A stretch of DNA of 64,000 nucleotides from assembly GCA_947623205.1 (NCBI GenBank), contig CANQGM010000012.1:1-64000 (forward strand), given 5' to 3'. A program made the translations under genes and the position numbers. Origin of the DNA: an uncultured Clostridia bacterium (lineage in GTDB: Bacteria > Bacillota > Clostridia > Oscillospirales > Acutalibacteraceae). Positions 16,950 through 25,952 of the stretch are shown piece after piece. Numbering within the stretch: the stretch's first letter is position 1; each line of letters opens with the position of its first letter. Below the pieces are notes generated by a model. The model did not search any database. It saw nothing but the letters and a program-made list of their open reading frames with translations, and was not told the origin of the DNA.

Positions 16950-18641
16950 TTATTGTTCTTGTTCTTTTGTTCTCTTACGTGATTTTATGATTAAAAACGC
17001 AATAACGCCTGCCAAAATCAGTCCGCCTAAAACATAGAATATAACTGTTCCGATTCCGCCGGTGCTTGGCAGGAACGGTGCAGGATAGTTGATAAGGGTC
17101 ATAGAAATAAGATCAAATTTTGCAGTGACACTTCCCACACTCACATCATCCAGTCTCTCTCCGTCAACCGTGGCTGAAAGTCCGGTAAGATTTCCAAATT
17201 CATCAATTATGGGAGTAATTGTAAAGGTGATGGGATTCATTGTATTGTATCCGTTGAGAGTCTTAGTCTCAGTAAGTGTATATGTTCCCTCGTCAAGACC
17301 TTCAACTCCGAATTTACCGTTAGCGTCAGTTGTCAGTGTTGTGGCATCCGCTTCGGTTTTTGTCCATCCGGTAAGTTTTCTGTTGTCTGCACCCTCGGCA
17401 AGGTCTGCACACTGAGCATATAATACGGTACCATCTGCATCAGTTTTTGTCAGAACAAAGTTGACATTGCCTAAAGTTTGGTCTTGATGATTTTTCTTCG
17501 TAATGACAATACCAAAGTCGTAAACATAAACCTTTTTCTCGGTAGTTTTACCCATGCTGTCACTATTCGGGTCATTAGAATATTCCAAATATACTGTGTT
17601 ATCGTTGCCCGGTAAACCTATAACCGCTTTTTCATTCAATATTGCGGAATATGTAACTATAATTTCGGAATCTTTATCAATAACCGGTTGTTTAACTGCT
17701 TTCAAATTATCAAAAGTAACTGTAATGGTCTGTTCGTTTACTTCCAGTTTATAGTCGCCGTCTAAGTGCTCATCGGTAATTTCAGAAAGCTCCTGCTCGC
17801 CTACCTTAACTTTTAGACTTCCATCTGTAAAAGTAAGACCGTCGCACAGTGTATCGGTAAACTTATAGGAAAATTCATCAAAGTCTGCATAATTCTTAGG
17901 AAGCGTGCCGGTCAGCTTAAACTGAACTGTATCACCGATTCCAGCGCTGTCACCCTTTGCAGTTGTACTGCCGACCACAATATCCTTTTCAACATCGGGA
18001 ATATCTGCTTTGATCGCTACCGTTTGATTTCCCAAAACATCAAGAATAAACTCAGATACGGCGTCGTTTAGAGTATGCTCACCGTTCTCTGCAACCAAAT
18101 AATATCCCGGGTCGTCAACTGTAATTTTTGAGTCCGGTTTATTTTCAACTTTGCCGTTTTGTATTGTTGATGTTTGACCTTCGCCGTTTTTATTTGCATA
18201 AACGATTTTTGCAAAAGCCTGGAGGAACGCCGAGTCTTTAGTATTTTTAACCAATACATCTGCAACATCGGCAGCCTGAGCGTTCAAAGCATCTGTATTA
18301 TCGGGACTAACATCCTTAATGTCTTTAAATGCCTGCTTAATTATGTCAGGAGCATCAGCTGCTTTCAGTGCGGTAACAAGATTTGCCGAATTAACGCCGC
18401 TGCCCCATTGAATGTCAGCAAGCTGACGGTTGTTAGGGTCATCATCGTTAAGTTTGCCTTTAAAAATTTGATATGCCGTAAACTGTCCGTTAGTCATAGC
18501 CGGTAGGTTAGGGTTAGCCGTGATTGTAATGGAGTATTCTCCCGCACCCTCAGCCTGCATTGCCGGAACTGTTAAAGTAAGGGCACACAAAAAGACAAGC
18601 GTGAGGGAAATCACCCGTTTGATTAAATTAATACTTTTCAT
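16950..18641 (-). CDS. major (backbone) pilin, SpaA/FimA-like
   Basis: 563 aa from ATG 18641, which follows AGGAGG. Signal peptide (1-32); N-terminal pilin domain; the segment ADIPDVEKDIVV near residue 210 probably carries the pilin-motif lysine; a second domain to about 370; a Cna_B-like domain from YDFGIVITKK with the E-box TYTLTETKTLNGY near 460; sorting signal LPSTG near 526, membrane segment, basic tail. Class C sortase joins these subunits through the motif lysine and LPXTG threonine. First gene of the four-gene pilus operon. Confidence 0.92.
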   Translation of the reverse strand: MKSINLIKRVISLTLVFLCALTLTVPAMQAEGAGEYSITITANPNLPAMTNGQFTAYQIFKGKLNDDDPNNRQLADIQWGSGVNSANLVTALKAADAPDIIKQAFKDIKDVSPDNTDALNAQAADVADVLVKNTKDSAFLQAFAKIVYANKNGEGQTSTIQNGKVENKPDSKITVDDPGYYLVAENGEHTLNDAVSEFILDVLGNQTVAIKADIPDVEKDIVVGSTTAKGDSAGIGDTVQFKLTGTLPKNYADFDEFSYKFTDTLCDGLTFTDGSLKVKVGEQELSEITDEHLDGDYKLEVNEQTITVTFDNLKAVKQPVIDKDSEIIVTYSAILNEKAVIGLPGNDNTVYLEYSNDPNSDSMGKTTEKKVYVYDFGIVITKKNHQDQTLGNVNFVLTKTDADGTVLYAQCADLAEGADNRKLTGWTKTEADATTLTTDANGKFGVEGLDEGTYTLTETKTLNGYNTMNPITFTITPIIDEFGNLTGLSATVDGERLDDVSVGSVTAKFDLISMTLINYPAPFLPSTGGIGTVIFYVLGGLILAGVIAFLIIKSRKRTKEQEQ

Positions 18642-18726
18642 ATATTTTTGTCCTCCTGACATATATGTTATATTATTTACTTTACATGTGAATATAAATA
18701 TCTTCCACTATGATTCAGCATATTAA

Positions 18727-18755
18727 ATTATAATACCAATTGACCAAAAAGTCAA
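18727..18755 (-). promoter_or_regulatory. pilus operon promoter with nested palindrome
   Basis: On the minus strand TTGACT (18750-18755) and TATAAT (18727-18732) are 17 bases apart. The plus-strand reading TTGACCAAAAAGTCAA at 18740-18755 is an inverted repeat covering the -35 hexamer, a plausible site for a repressor, though it may be chance. Confidence 0.7.
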
Positions 18756-18870
18756 TAAATTTTCTTAATAACAATAAGATTGTAAAACTTTACTTCACAA
18801 TTATATGTTTTTAGCAATATTTTATATCTATATATTTTTATTGCTTTTTAATATTATTATATAAACAGAT

Positions 18871-18907
18871 ACAAGCCGGAATAATTCATACAGAATTTCC
18901 GGCTTGT
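18871..18907. terminator. hairpin, probable terminator
   Basis: Arms ACAAGCCGGAA and TTCCGGCTTGT. The T-run is on the plus side although the gene that ends nearby (18923) is on the minus strand, so its working direction is unclear. Confidence 0.55.
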
Positions 18908-18922
18908 TTTTATATTTCAATT

Positions 18923-19783
18923 TTATCTATATCTTTTTCCGCCGTTACTTTTGTAACGAGTGCCTTTCGGTATTTGTACAGGTATCTCGGCAGTATCAAA
19001 TTTACGGCTTCTTTCAATAATTTTCCGTTCACTTCTGTTCGGAGTTTTAAATCCGTCGTTATAGTCGTCTGACGCCCTGCGGTAATCGCCTGCACCCGAT
19101 GACGCCATTGCCGGTTTTCCCCCGTAATTTAATATTTTACGGCGTTTTACCGCAGACATAATTAAATATACAATTCCTGCAATACCTAACAACAAGCAAA
19201 ATATACCGCATATAAGCAGCCATTCGCCGTTATCTCCTAAACTGTCATTATTTTTAATAAAGCTGAAGTCGTCAGAGTCTGTATCAGATTCGCCGGCATT
19301 TTTAAGCCTTGCTGAAATATCTTTCCAGTCCTTGTTTGAAAGCTCATTTTCATCAATTTTATGATTTGAATCATAAAGATCCGCTGAAGGCGCTGTGCTT
19401 ATCGGGTCGGTATATACCTCTCCGCCTGCGTAAAGATTATTATCATTTTGCGAATCATCATAACTGTCATCATAATCGTCAGAGTTGTTATAATCGTCAT
19501 TATAGTTATAATCATTATTGTCATCATAACCGTCATTTCCATAGTCAACAGACTGCGTCGGTTCAACATACGGTGCGTCTGTAACAGGAACATCCTGCGT
19601 TGGTTCAACATATGGAGGAGAATCTGTAACAGGTTCAGCAAAAGGGTCAGTCTGAATTACTTCGCCCGTCTCATCGTCAAAGCCATCCAAATCCGCATCC
19701 ACTGCCATTGCCGTAAATGTGCAGACGGAAAAACAGAGAACAATTGACATAAGTACCGTAACAAGCTTTAACTTTCTGTTCAT
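18923..19783 (-). CDS. type I membrane protein with Asp/Asn/Tyr-rich ectodomain, unknown function
   Basis: 286 aa, not recognised. Signal peptide (1-27), an acidic repeat-like ectodomain with two PYVEPTQ segments and a stretch of Asp/Tyr/Asn (about 80-115), one membrane segment near 190-212, and a basic cytoplasmic tail of about 75 residues ending in KRYR. The start VDADLDGFDDETGE resembles a calcium-binding DxDxDG loop. ATG after AAAGGAG. The wording suggests a surface display or sensor-like protein, but nothing fixes its job. Confidence 0.75.
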   Translation of the reverse strand: MNRKLKLVTVLMSIVLCFSVCTFTAMAVDADLDGFDDETGEVIQTDPFAEPVTDSPPYVEPTQDVPVTDAPYVEPTQSVDYGNDGYDDNNDYNYNDDYNNSDDYDDSYDDSQNDNNLYAGGEVYTDPISTAPSADLYDSNHKIDENELSNKDWKDISARLKNAGESDTDSDDFSFIKNNDSLGDNGEWLLICGIFCLLLGIAGIVYLIMSAVKRRKILNYGGKPAMASSGAGDYRRASDDYNDGFKTPNRSERKIIERSRKFDTAEIPVQIPKGTRYKSNGGKRYR

Positions 19784-19836
19784 ACAATTCTCCTTTCTAT
19801 TATAACCATAAATCGCACCTCAAGTTTAATTATACT

Positions 19837-21018
19837 TTAAGAACCGTTTGCTGCAACTGCTGCCGCTGTTGTCGGTTCAGGTTTAACAAAAAACATACCT
19901 GGGTCATATTTATCAATTACCGAACTGTTCTTTTCATATTTAAGGTCTTTGGCAAGTTTGTCAATATAATTTGCAAACTCTTCTGACTTCATTGAATTAA
20001 GAACAGTCAAACGATTAGTTTCATCATTAATGTATTTTTCAATATCTTTATCAATATCTTTTTTATACACAAGGTAATAAACAGCCGAATTACCGCTGCC
20101 TACTTTAAGAGTAGTTGCTTTGTCCGAGTCAAGCTTCTTTAAGGCATTCTTAAGCTCGTCGCCCATGGAGCTTTCTTCAAGCTCCTCAACGTTTGATGTT
20201 GACGGGTCAGTATTAACATTATTTGCTTTCATATAATCAGACATTACATCCTTATAGGACTTGCCGCCGTTTATGTCGCTTGCATAGCCGTCAAGCTCGT
20301 CTGTAATTTTTTTAGCTTCCTCATTTGAAAGTGCAACATTTGACTGACTTCCGGCTTCATCGGTTGTAGATTCGTAGAGATTTACCGAGAAATAGCTGTA
20401 ATCAACATAATTTTCGGTAAAATACTTTGTAAGCTCACTGTCAGTTACCTCTTTATTGCCGCCCTTGTTATAGAGCTTTTCAAACAAAGCGTTATACTTT
20501 GTGTTATATTCCGTTGTACAATACGTAAAACTTTCAAGCGAAATACCAAAACCTTCAAGGTCGTCTTTCATAGGCATAAAATATCCGTAATCGGCATACT
20601 GACCTACATTCCAGTATTGCTCGGCCTGCTCATCGGCAGACGCTATTGAAATTTGGTCGATTTCAACGCCTTCTTTTTTAATCTGTTCTTCAAGAACAAG
20701 ATAGCTTAAACAGATTTTTTCAGCCTGCTCTTTGATCCATTTTCTCGCAACCTGTTTGTTGCCGTCATCATCGGTAATTTCAAAATCGAGCCAGTCATCT
20801 TTTGATTCGTCGTAATCGTCAATCTTTTCGGCATAGGTTTTTGCCTGTTGATATGCAGTATTAAGCGAATAAATATAAATACCGATAGCAAGTTCTTTAT
20901 CATTTGTTTTGTATGACCATTCCTGGTTCAGACTTATAGGCGTACATCCAGCCAGCAAGACTGTAAAAAGCATAATAAATGCCAATAAAAACGAACCGAT
21001 TTTCATATAGGGTTTCAT
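19837..21018 (-). CDS. PrsA/SurA-like lipoprotein (putative foldase)
   Basis: 393 aa. Lipoprotein signal with lipobox LLAGC near residue 21-25. The helical N-terminal region followed by a lobe (about 205-330) with the layout of SurA_N and parvulin-type PrsA proteins: a conserved-looking VTDSELTKYF helix, then YSYFSVNLY in place of the usual parvulin start. The parvulin core motifs are weak, so isomerase activity is doubtful and chaperone action more likely. It lies directly after mfd, where clostridia often carry a PrsA/SurA-like gene. Confidence 0.7.
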   Translation of the reverse strand: MKPYMKIGSFLLAFIMLFTVLLAGCTPISLNQEWSYKTNDKELAIGIYIYSLNTAYQQAKTYAEKIDDYDESKDDWLDFEITDDDGNKQVARKWIKEQAEKICLSYLVLEEQIKKEGVEIDQISIASADEQAEQYWNVGQYADYGYFMPMKDDLEGFGISLESFTYCTTEYNTKYNALFEKLYNKGGNKEVTDSELTKYFTENYVDYSYFSVNLYESTTDEAGSQSNVALSNEEAKKITDELDGYASDINGGKSYKDVMSDYMKANNVNTDPSTSNVEELEESSMGDELKNALKKLDSDKATTLKVGSGNSAVYYLVYKKDIDKDIEKYINDETNRLTVLNSMKSEEFANYIDKLAKDLKYEKNSSVIDKYDPGMFFVKPEPTTAAAVAANGS

Positions 21019-21136
21019 ATTTTTTACCGTCCTTATTAAAATTACAAATTTGTACTGTTACAGTGTGCGTACTCTATGATTATACACAAAAAAACTTATA
21101 TTGTCTATATTTTATTAAAATTTTATCAATAAAAAT

Positions 21137-24100
21137 CTATACCTGAAATATGTTTTTTAAAATATTAAGCGAATTATTGCCATTTTGACATTTTACAGAC
21201 ACATATGGCTTATTTCCCGCGCATAATTTTGCCTTGCCGTTTAATGCAATAAGTAAATCGGCAACAACAGGAGATTTTATTTCTTTTACAAATAATAACA
21301 GGGCGTCTTCGTTTTGTTTTATTTCGTGTATTCCCATTGCGTTAGCCTTGTTACGCACCAGCGCAATGTCAACAAGCCCGAGCACCGCTTGAGGGATCTC
21401 GCCAAAGCGGTCGCGCATTTCGTCTTTTACATTGTCAGCGTCCTCTTTACTTCGTATATCTGCTATTCTTCTGTAAACATCAAGTCTCAAAGTAAGACTT
21501 TCAATATATGATTCCGGAATATGAGCGTCGACAGAAACATCTATAAGACAATCAACATCTCTTGCGGTTTTCTGCTCGCCCCGCTGTTCGCTGACAGCCT
21601 CTCCCAAAAGCTTGAGGTACATATCATAACCGACCGATTCCATATGTCCGTGCTGCTGCGCGCCCATAATATTTCCCGCGCCACGAAGCTCCAAATCACG
21701 CATTGCAATTTTAAAGCCGCTGCCAAATTCGGTAAATTCACGAATTGCGGTAAGGCGTTTTTGCTGAATTTCGGTGAGCACCTTGCTGCGGCGGAAGGTA
21801 AAGTAAGCATAGGCACGCCGCGGGCTTCTGCCAACTCTTCCCCTAAGCTGATGCAGCTGTGAAAGCCCCATACAGTCGGCATTTTCAATAATAAGCGTGT
21901 TTGCGTTGGGCAGGTCGATTCCGGTCTCAATTATGGTGGTGCATACAAAAACATTAACTTCCTGTTCAAGCATTTTGCGCCAAACTTCACTCAGTTCCCT
22001 TTCATTCATTTTTCCGTGACCCACCGCTATTTTTGCCTCGGGTATCGATTCAAGTATCCTGTTTGCCGCCGAATCAATTGTTTCAACATTATTATGAAGA
22101 TAAAATACCTGTCCGCCGCGCCTAAGCTCACGGCGTATCGCCTCGTTGATTACCGCGTCGTCGTGTTCAAGAACATATGTCTGAACCGGCTGTCTGTTCT
22201 GCGGTGCCTCTTCAATTACACTCATATCGCGCAGTCCGCTCATTGCCATATTCAGCGTTCTCGGTATAGGCGTTGCCGACAATGTGAGAACATCAACATT
22301 TTTGCAAATCTCTTTAAATTTTTCTTTTTGCGCAACGCCGAAACGCTGTTCCTCATCAATTATTGCCAGTCCCAGGTCGCGGAACTCAACATCTTTTTGA
22401 ACAAGACGGTGCGTGCCTATAATCATATCAATATTGCCGCGTTTCAAATTTTGCAGAATTTCTTTCTGCTGCTTTGCGCTTCTGAAACGGGAGAGCAATT
22501 CAACTTTTACAGGATAATTTTCAAATCTTTTTGTAACTGTCTGATAATGCTGCCATGCAAGAATTGTCGTCGGACAAAGCAACGCGCATTGCTTTGAGTT
22601 GGTAACGCACTTGAATGCGGCGCGCAAAGCTACCTCGGTTTTTCCGAAACCCACGTCACCGCAAAGCAGTCTGTCCATAGGCGCCGTACTCTCCATATCG
22701 TGCTTTATTTCCTTACAGCAGCGCAGCTGGTCGGGAGTTTCTTCGTATTCAAATCCGGCCTCAAAATCCTTTTGCCACTCGCTGTCCGGCAAAAAAGCAT
22801 AGCCTTTGGCTTTCATTCGCGCCGAATAAAGCTCAATAAGCTCCTTTGCTATGTCTTTAACAGAGTTTTTCACCCTTGCTTTTGTCTTTTGCCAGTCTTG
22901 TGAACCAAGCCGGCTGAGACGAACTGAGGAACTGTCCCGCGGTCCGATATACTTAGCAACCATATCGAGTTGTGTTACGGGAACATAAAGCACGTCGCCT
23001 TTTGCGTACTCAATTTTAATATAGTCCTTTGTTACTCCGTGAGTATCAATTTTTCGTATCCCGCCGAAAACACCTATGCCGTGTACATTGTGAACAACAT
23101 AATCGCCCACAGATAACTCCGAAAGGCTGTAAATTTCCTGACCGTTTTTAGGTTTGCTCTTTTTCTTTTTTTTCGGTCTCAATAAGGTCTGTCCGTAGGT
23201 TATAAGAAAAAACTTTTCTTCGGGATATTCAAAACCTGCGCTGAGCGCGCCGGGCATAACATATAACGTACCTTTTTTAATCTCTTTCAAATTTTCTGCA
23301 TACTCGGCTCTTATTTTGTCCCTGCGCATAGTTTCACAAAGATTTTTTGCAGACTTTTCTGTTCCTGCAAGTATTACTCCGCTGCTGTCGAGAGTAAAAA
23401 TCGTATTTAAGTCCTCGCTTAACTGTTTAAAAGAACCGTTCCAAACCGGAAGTTGTTTTGTTGAAAAGTTGATAATATTTTTAAAATCAAGCGGTGTGCT
23501 TCCGTGAATAAAATTTTCAAGCACAATTGTTCCACGCTCTTTAAAAAAATCGAAACATTCATTAAACGTAAGCGAAAAGCGATCAAATCCGCGGCATAGC
23601 GTGCCGTCCTCAAAGCCCTGCTCCAAGGCTTGAGAATTATAAAAATCCATTGACCTTCCACGGTCGCATATGTTGCTGAATTCCGACGCAAAAATAAGAG
23701 CGTCATCGTCAATGTAATCAAACAACGATTCGGGTTTATCGTAAATCTGACCGATAAATTTATCGGTATTTTCAAGGCTTGCGCCGCTGCGCAGAAGCTC
23801 CGCCTCGGCATAAAGTTTTTCCTTGGCCTTTGCACTGTTTTTTGAACGAAGAAGATTTGCCTTATGAATTATTTTATCGGCAAGAGCCTCTCTGTCTTCA
23901 ATTATTATTTCTGCCGAAGGCGAAAGTTTTATTTTGCCTGCCTTTTTAAATCGCCGCTGAGACTCAATGTCAAAATAGCTTAAATCTGAAATTTCATCGC
24001 CCCAAAATTCAGCTCTTACTGGATTTTCGGCGTCGGGCATAAAAATGTCGAGAATCCCTCCGCGCAGCGAAAATTGACCGCTGCCGTCAACAGCGTCAAA

Positions 24101-24595
24101 ACGCTCATAACCAAGTAATGTCAGCGCTCGCACGGCTTTGTCAAGCTCAATATTTTTGCCCTCTTCAAGAACTATTGTCGAATCCTTTAGTATCTTTTTC
24201 GGCACGGTAAGCTGACTTGCAGCGTCAATACACGATATAACAACATCGCATTCGCCGTCAATTATTTTGAGCAGTACTTTAAGTCTTGCGTGTTCATATT
24301 CTCGGGATTTGCTCTGAATGTTAATAAAATTAAAGTCGCGCACGGGATAAACATATGCCCTAAGTCCCATACAGGTAAGGTCGTTGCATAAAACCTGAGC
24401 CTCTTGCTCGTCAGACGCAACACAAAAAGCCGTGACGCCCTTCAGGCGGCACAGCGCATAAATTATGTTTGCCTTATTTACAGCCGAAAGCCCTGACGCG
24501 CATAGGGATTGCCCGTGCTTCGCTGAACTAATCAGCGTTTTGAACTCTCCGCTGTTTTTTAAGACGTCAACCAGAAAATTCATTTTCTTCTCCAT
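21137..24595 (-). CDS. mfd: transcription-repair coupling factor
   Basis: 1152 aa, full length. Removes RNA polymerase stalled at DNA damage and recruits UvrA. N-terminal UvrB-like region (about 1-330), RNA-polymerase-interaction domain (about 480-570, VGDYVVHNVHGIGVF), then a RecG-like translocase: Walker A GDVGFGKTE near 640, DEEQRFG, SATPIPRTL, and the TRCF C-terminal domain from about 1000. No broken motif seen. The ATG follows GGAGAAGAA. Confidence 0.97.
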   Translation of the reverse strand: MEKKMNFLVDVLKNSGEFKTLISSAKHGQSLCASGLSAVNKANIIYALCRLKGVTAFCVASDEQEAQVLCNDLTCMGLRAYVYPVRDFNFINIQSKSREYEHARLKVLLKIIDGECDVVISCIDAASQLTVPKKILKDSTIVLEEGKNIELDKAVRALTLLGYERFDAVDGSGQFSLRGGILDIFMPDAENPVRAEFWGDEISDLSYFDIESQRRFKKAGKIKLSPSAEIIIEDREALADKIIHKANLLRSKNSAKAKEKLYAEAELLRSGASLENTDKFIGQIYDKPESLFDYIDDDALIFASEFSNICDRGRSMDFYNSQALEQGFEDGTLCRGFDRFSLTFNECFDFFKERGTIVLENFIHGSTPLDFKNIINFSTKQLPVWNGSFKQLSEDLNTIFTLDSSGVILAGTEKSAKNLCETMRRDKIRAEYAENLKEIKKGTLYVMPGALSAGFEYPEEKFFLITYGQTLLRPKKKKKSKPKNGQEIYSLSELSVGDYVVHNVHGIGVFGGIRKIDTHGVTKDYIKIEYAKGDVLYVPVTQLDMVAKYIGPRDSSSVRLSRLGSQDWQKTKARVKNSVKDIAKELIELYSARMKAKGYAFLPDSEWQKDFEAGFEYEETPDQLRCCKEIKHDMESTAPMDRLLCGDVGFGKTEVALRAAFKCVTNSKQCALLCPTTILAWQHYQTVTKRFENYPVKVELLSRFRSAKQQKEILQNLKRGNIDMIIGTHRLVQKDVEFRDLGLAIIDEEQRFGVAQKEKFKEICKNVDVLTLSATPIPRTLNMAMSGLRDMSVIEEAPQNRQPVQTYVLEHDDAVINEAIRRELRRGGQVFYLHNNVETIDSAANRILESIPEAKIAVGHGKMNERELSEVWRKMLEQEVNVFVCTTIIETGIDLPNANTLIIENADCMGLSQLHQLRGRVGRSPRRAYAYFTFRRSKVLTEIQQKRLTAIREFTEFGSGFKIAMRDLELRGAGNIMGAQQHGHMESVGYDMYLKLLGEAVSEQRGEQKTARDVDCLIDVSVDAHIPESYIESLTLRLDVYRRIADIRSKEDADNVKDEMRDRFGEIPQAVLGLVDIALVRNKANAMGIHEIKQNEDALLLFVKEIKSPVVADLLIALNGKAKLCAGNKPYVSVKCQNGNNSLNILKNIFQV

Positions 24596-24662
24596 TATTA
24601 AATATCCGATTAAAAATTATATCATAAAAAATTTTATTTATCCATACAAAACGTGTTTTAAT

Positions 24663-25799
24663 TTATATTTTAATAATAGGTGTAATAAAATCCGATTTGC
24701 AGTTTTCTATGTTATTATATGCAAGCGCGGCAATATCAGTAGCAAAAATATCTTTTTCAAGAAGCTTTTTAATATTTCCGCCGAGTTTAACTCCTTCACT
24801 CACCGATGTTATAACATTGAGCCGGCAGCTTTTCAAAAGCTTTGCACCTTCGTTATTAAACCCAAGTACCCTTACATATTCAACGGGAGCGGTCTGCATT
24901 TGTTTAGTTATACCAAGCAGCGCACAGGTCAGTATTCTGCGTATCCTTGCGTGGGTATATCGTTTTGTTTTGATGTTGTCCGTTATTTCTTTAACGGAAT
25001 TATATTCTTTTACGGAATTAAAAATTCTGTTTTCAAGCCCTTCGCTTACATCTGGCAGCCTTGAAAAATCCTCCGGGCTCATACTTCTCAGCCTGTAAAG
25101 CAAAATTCGTTCCAAATTTTCGGGAAAAGTAACATTTTTTATTTCGCACGGCATAAAAGCAGACACACTTTTTTTGCCTCTTATAAGCTCGCGTATGTAT
25201 GACGCAGAAGCAAAATTGCCGCTCGGGGCAAAGCTGTCATGCTCAACCTCCGTGCGCTTGACCGGCAGCGGTTTAACATTGGATTTTTTGAGTCCTCTTA
25301 TGTATTCAACTGCAAGAATATTATTCGGACTTGTAAATATATCGGCTGTGGCGTCTCCTAAAATTTGTCTTACCGCATTTTCAAGCGCCCGCGGATAATA
25401 ACCGCCTCTTTTCATTTCATTTTTTATAATTTTCTGTACATCGGTATTGTCGGCAGAATCTGCTGCGTTCATCAGCTGAGTTATGTCATCCGTCTCGCAG
25501 CCGAATGTCAGGTAATTCACGCAATCAAATGACCTTGCAATATAAGTTCCGCACTCGGCAAACAGTTGGGCATTTGCGACCGAATAAACTGTCGGAAGCT
25601 CAAGCACAATATCCGCACCGTTTTTCAATGCTGTTTTTGCTCTTGAAAACTTGTCGGTAACCGCGACCTCTCCACGCTGAGTAAAGTTTCCGCTCATTAT
25701 TGCAATAACAGGCTCGTTTACAAACTCTTTTGCTTTATTTATCAGATATTTATGCCCGTTGTGAAACGGGTTAAATTCGCATATTACAGCTATTGCCAC
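24663..25799 (-). CDS. tmcAL: tRNA(Met) cytidine acetate ligase (TmcAL family)
   Basis: 378 aa, a nucleotidyltransferase-fold protein of the YlbM/TmcAL group. The N-terminal CEFNPFHNGHKYL carries the HxGH motif that binds ATP; SGNFTQRGE and LPTVYS follow. Known members acetylate the wobble cytidine of elongator tRNA-Met using acetate and ATP, through acetyl-AMP. It is divergent from acetate kinase, an arrangement that makes sense because both use acetate. ATG after GGAGGCG. Confidence 0.88.
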   Translation of the reverse strand: MAIAVICEFNPFHNGHKYLINKAKEFVNEPVIAIMSGNFTQRGEVAVTDKFSRAKTALKNGADIVLELPTVYSVANAQLFAECGTYIARSFDCVNYLTFGCETDDITQLMNAADSADNTDVQKIIKNEMKRGGYYPRALENAVRQILGDATADIFTSPNNILAVEYIRGLKKSNVKPLPVKRTEVEHDSFAPSGNFASASYIRELIRGKKSVSAFMPCEIKNVTFPENLERILLYRLRSMSPEDFSRLPDVSEGLENRIFNSVKEYNSVKEITDNIKTKRYTHARIRRILTCALLGITKQMQTAPVEYVRVLGFNNEGAKLLKSCRLNVITSVSEGVKLGGNIKKLLEKDIFATDIAALAYNNIENCKSDFITPIIKI

Positions 25800-25952
25800 T
25801 TTTTCGCCTCCAATTCCTAATTAATTTAATTTAGCGTACTTAAAAGTTATTGATAAAAACACTTGAAAACAAGCTATGATTGGAGTATCATAATAAAGTA
25901 TTATATATCTATTTTTTATTTCAATCAAGATAAGAGAGGTAACTTATTAAAA

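Noticed and set aside
19309..19747. Plus-strand frames over the 286-aa gene (His/Tyr-rich, Ile/Val-rich)
   Set aside because: They mirror the Asp/Asn/Tyr low-complexity tract of the real gene.
22016..22597. 193-codon plus-strand frame within mfd
   Set aside because: Antisense to conserved helicase motifs of mfd; no ribosome site.
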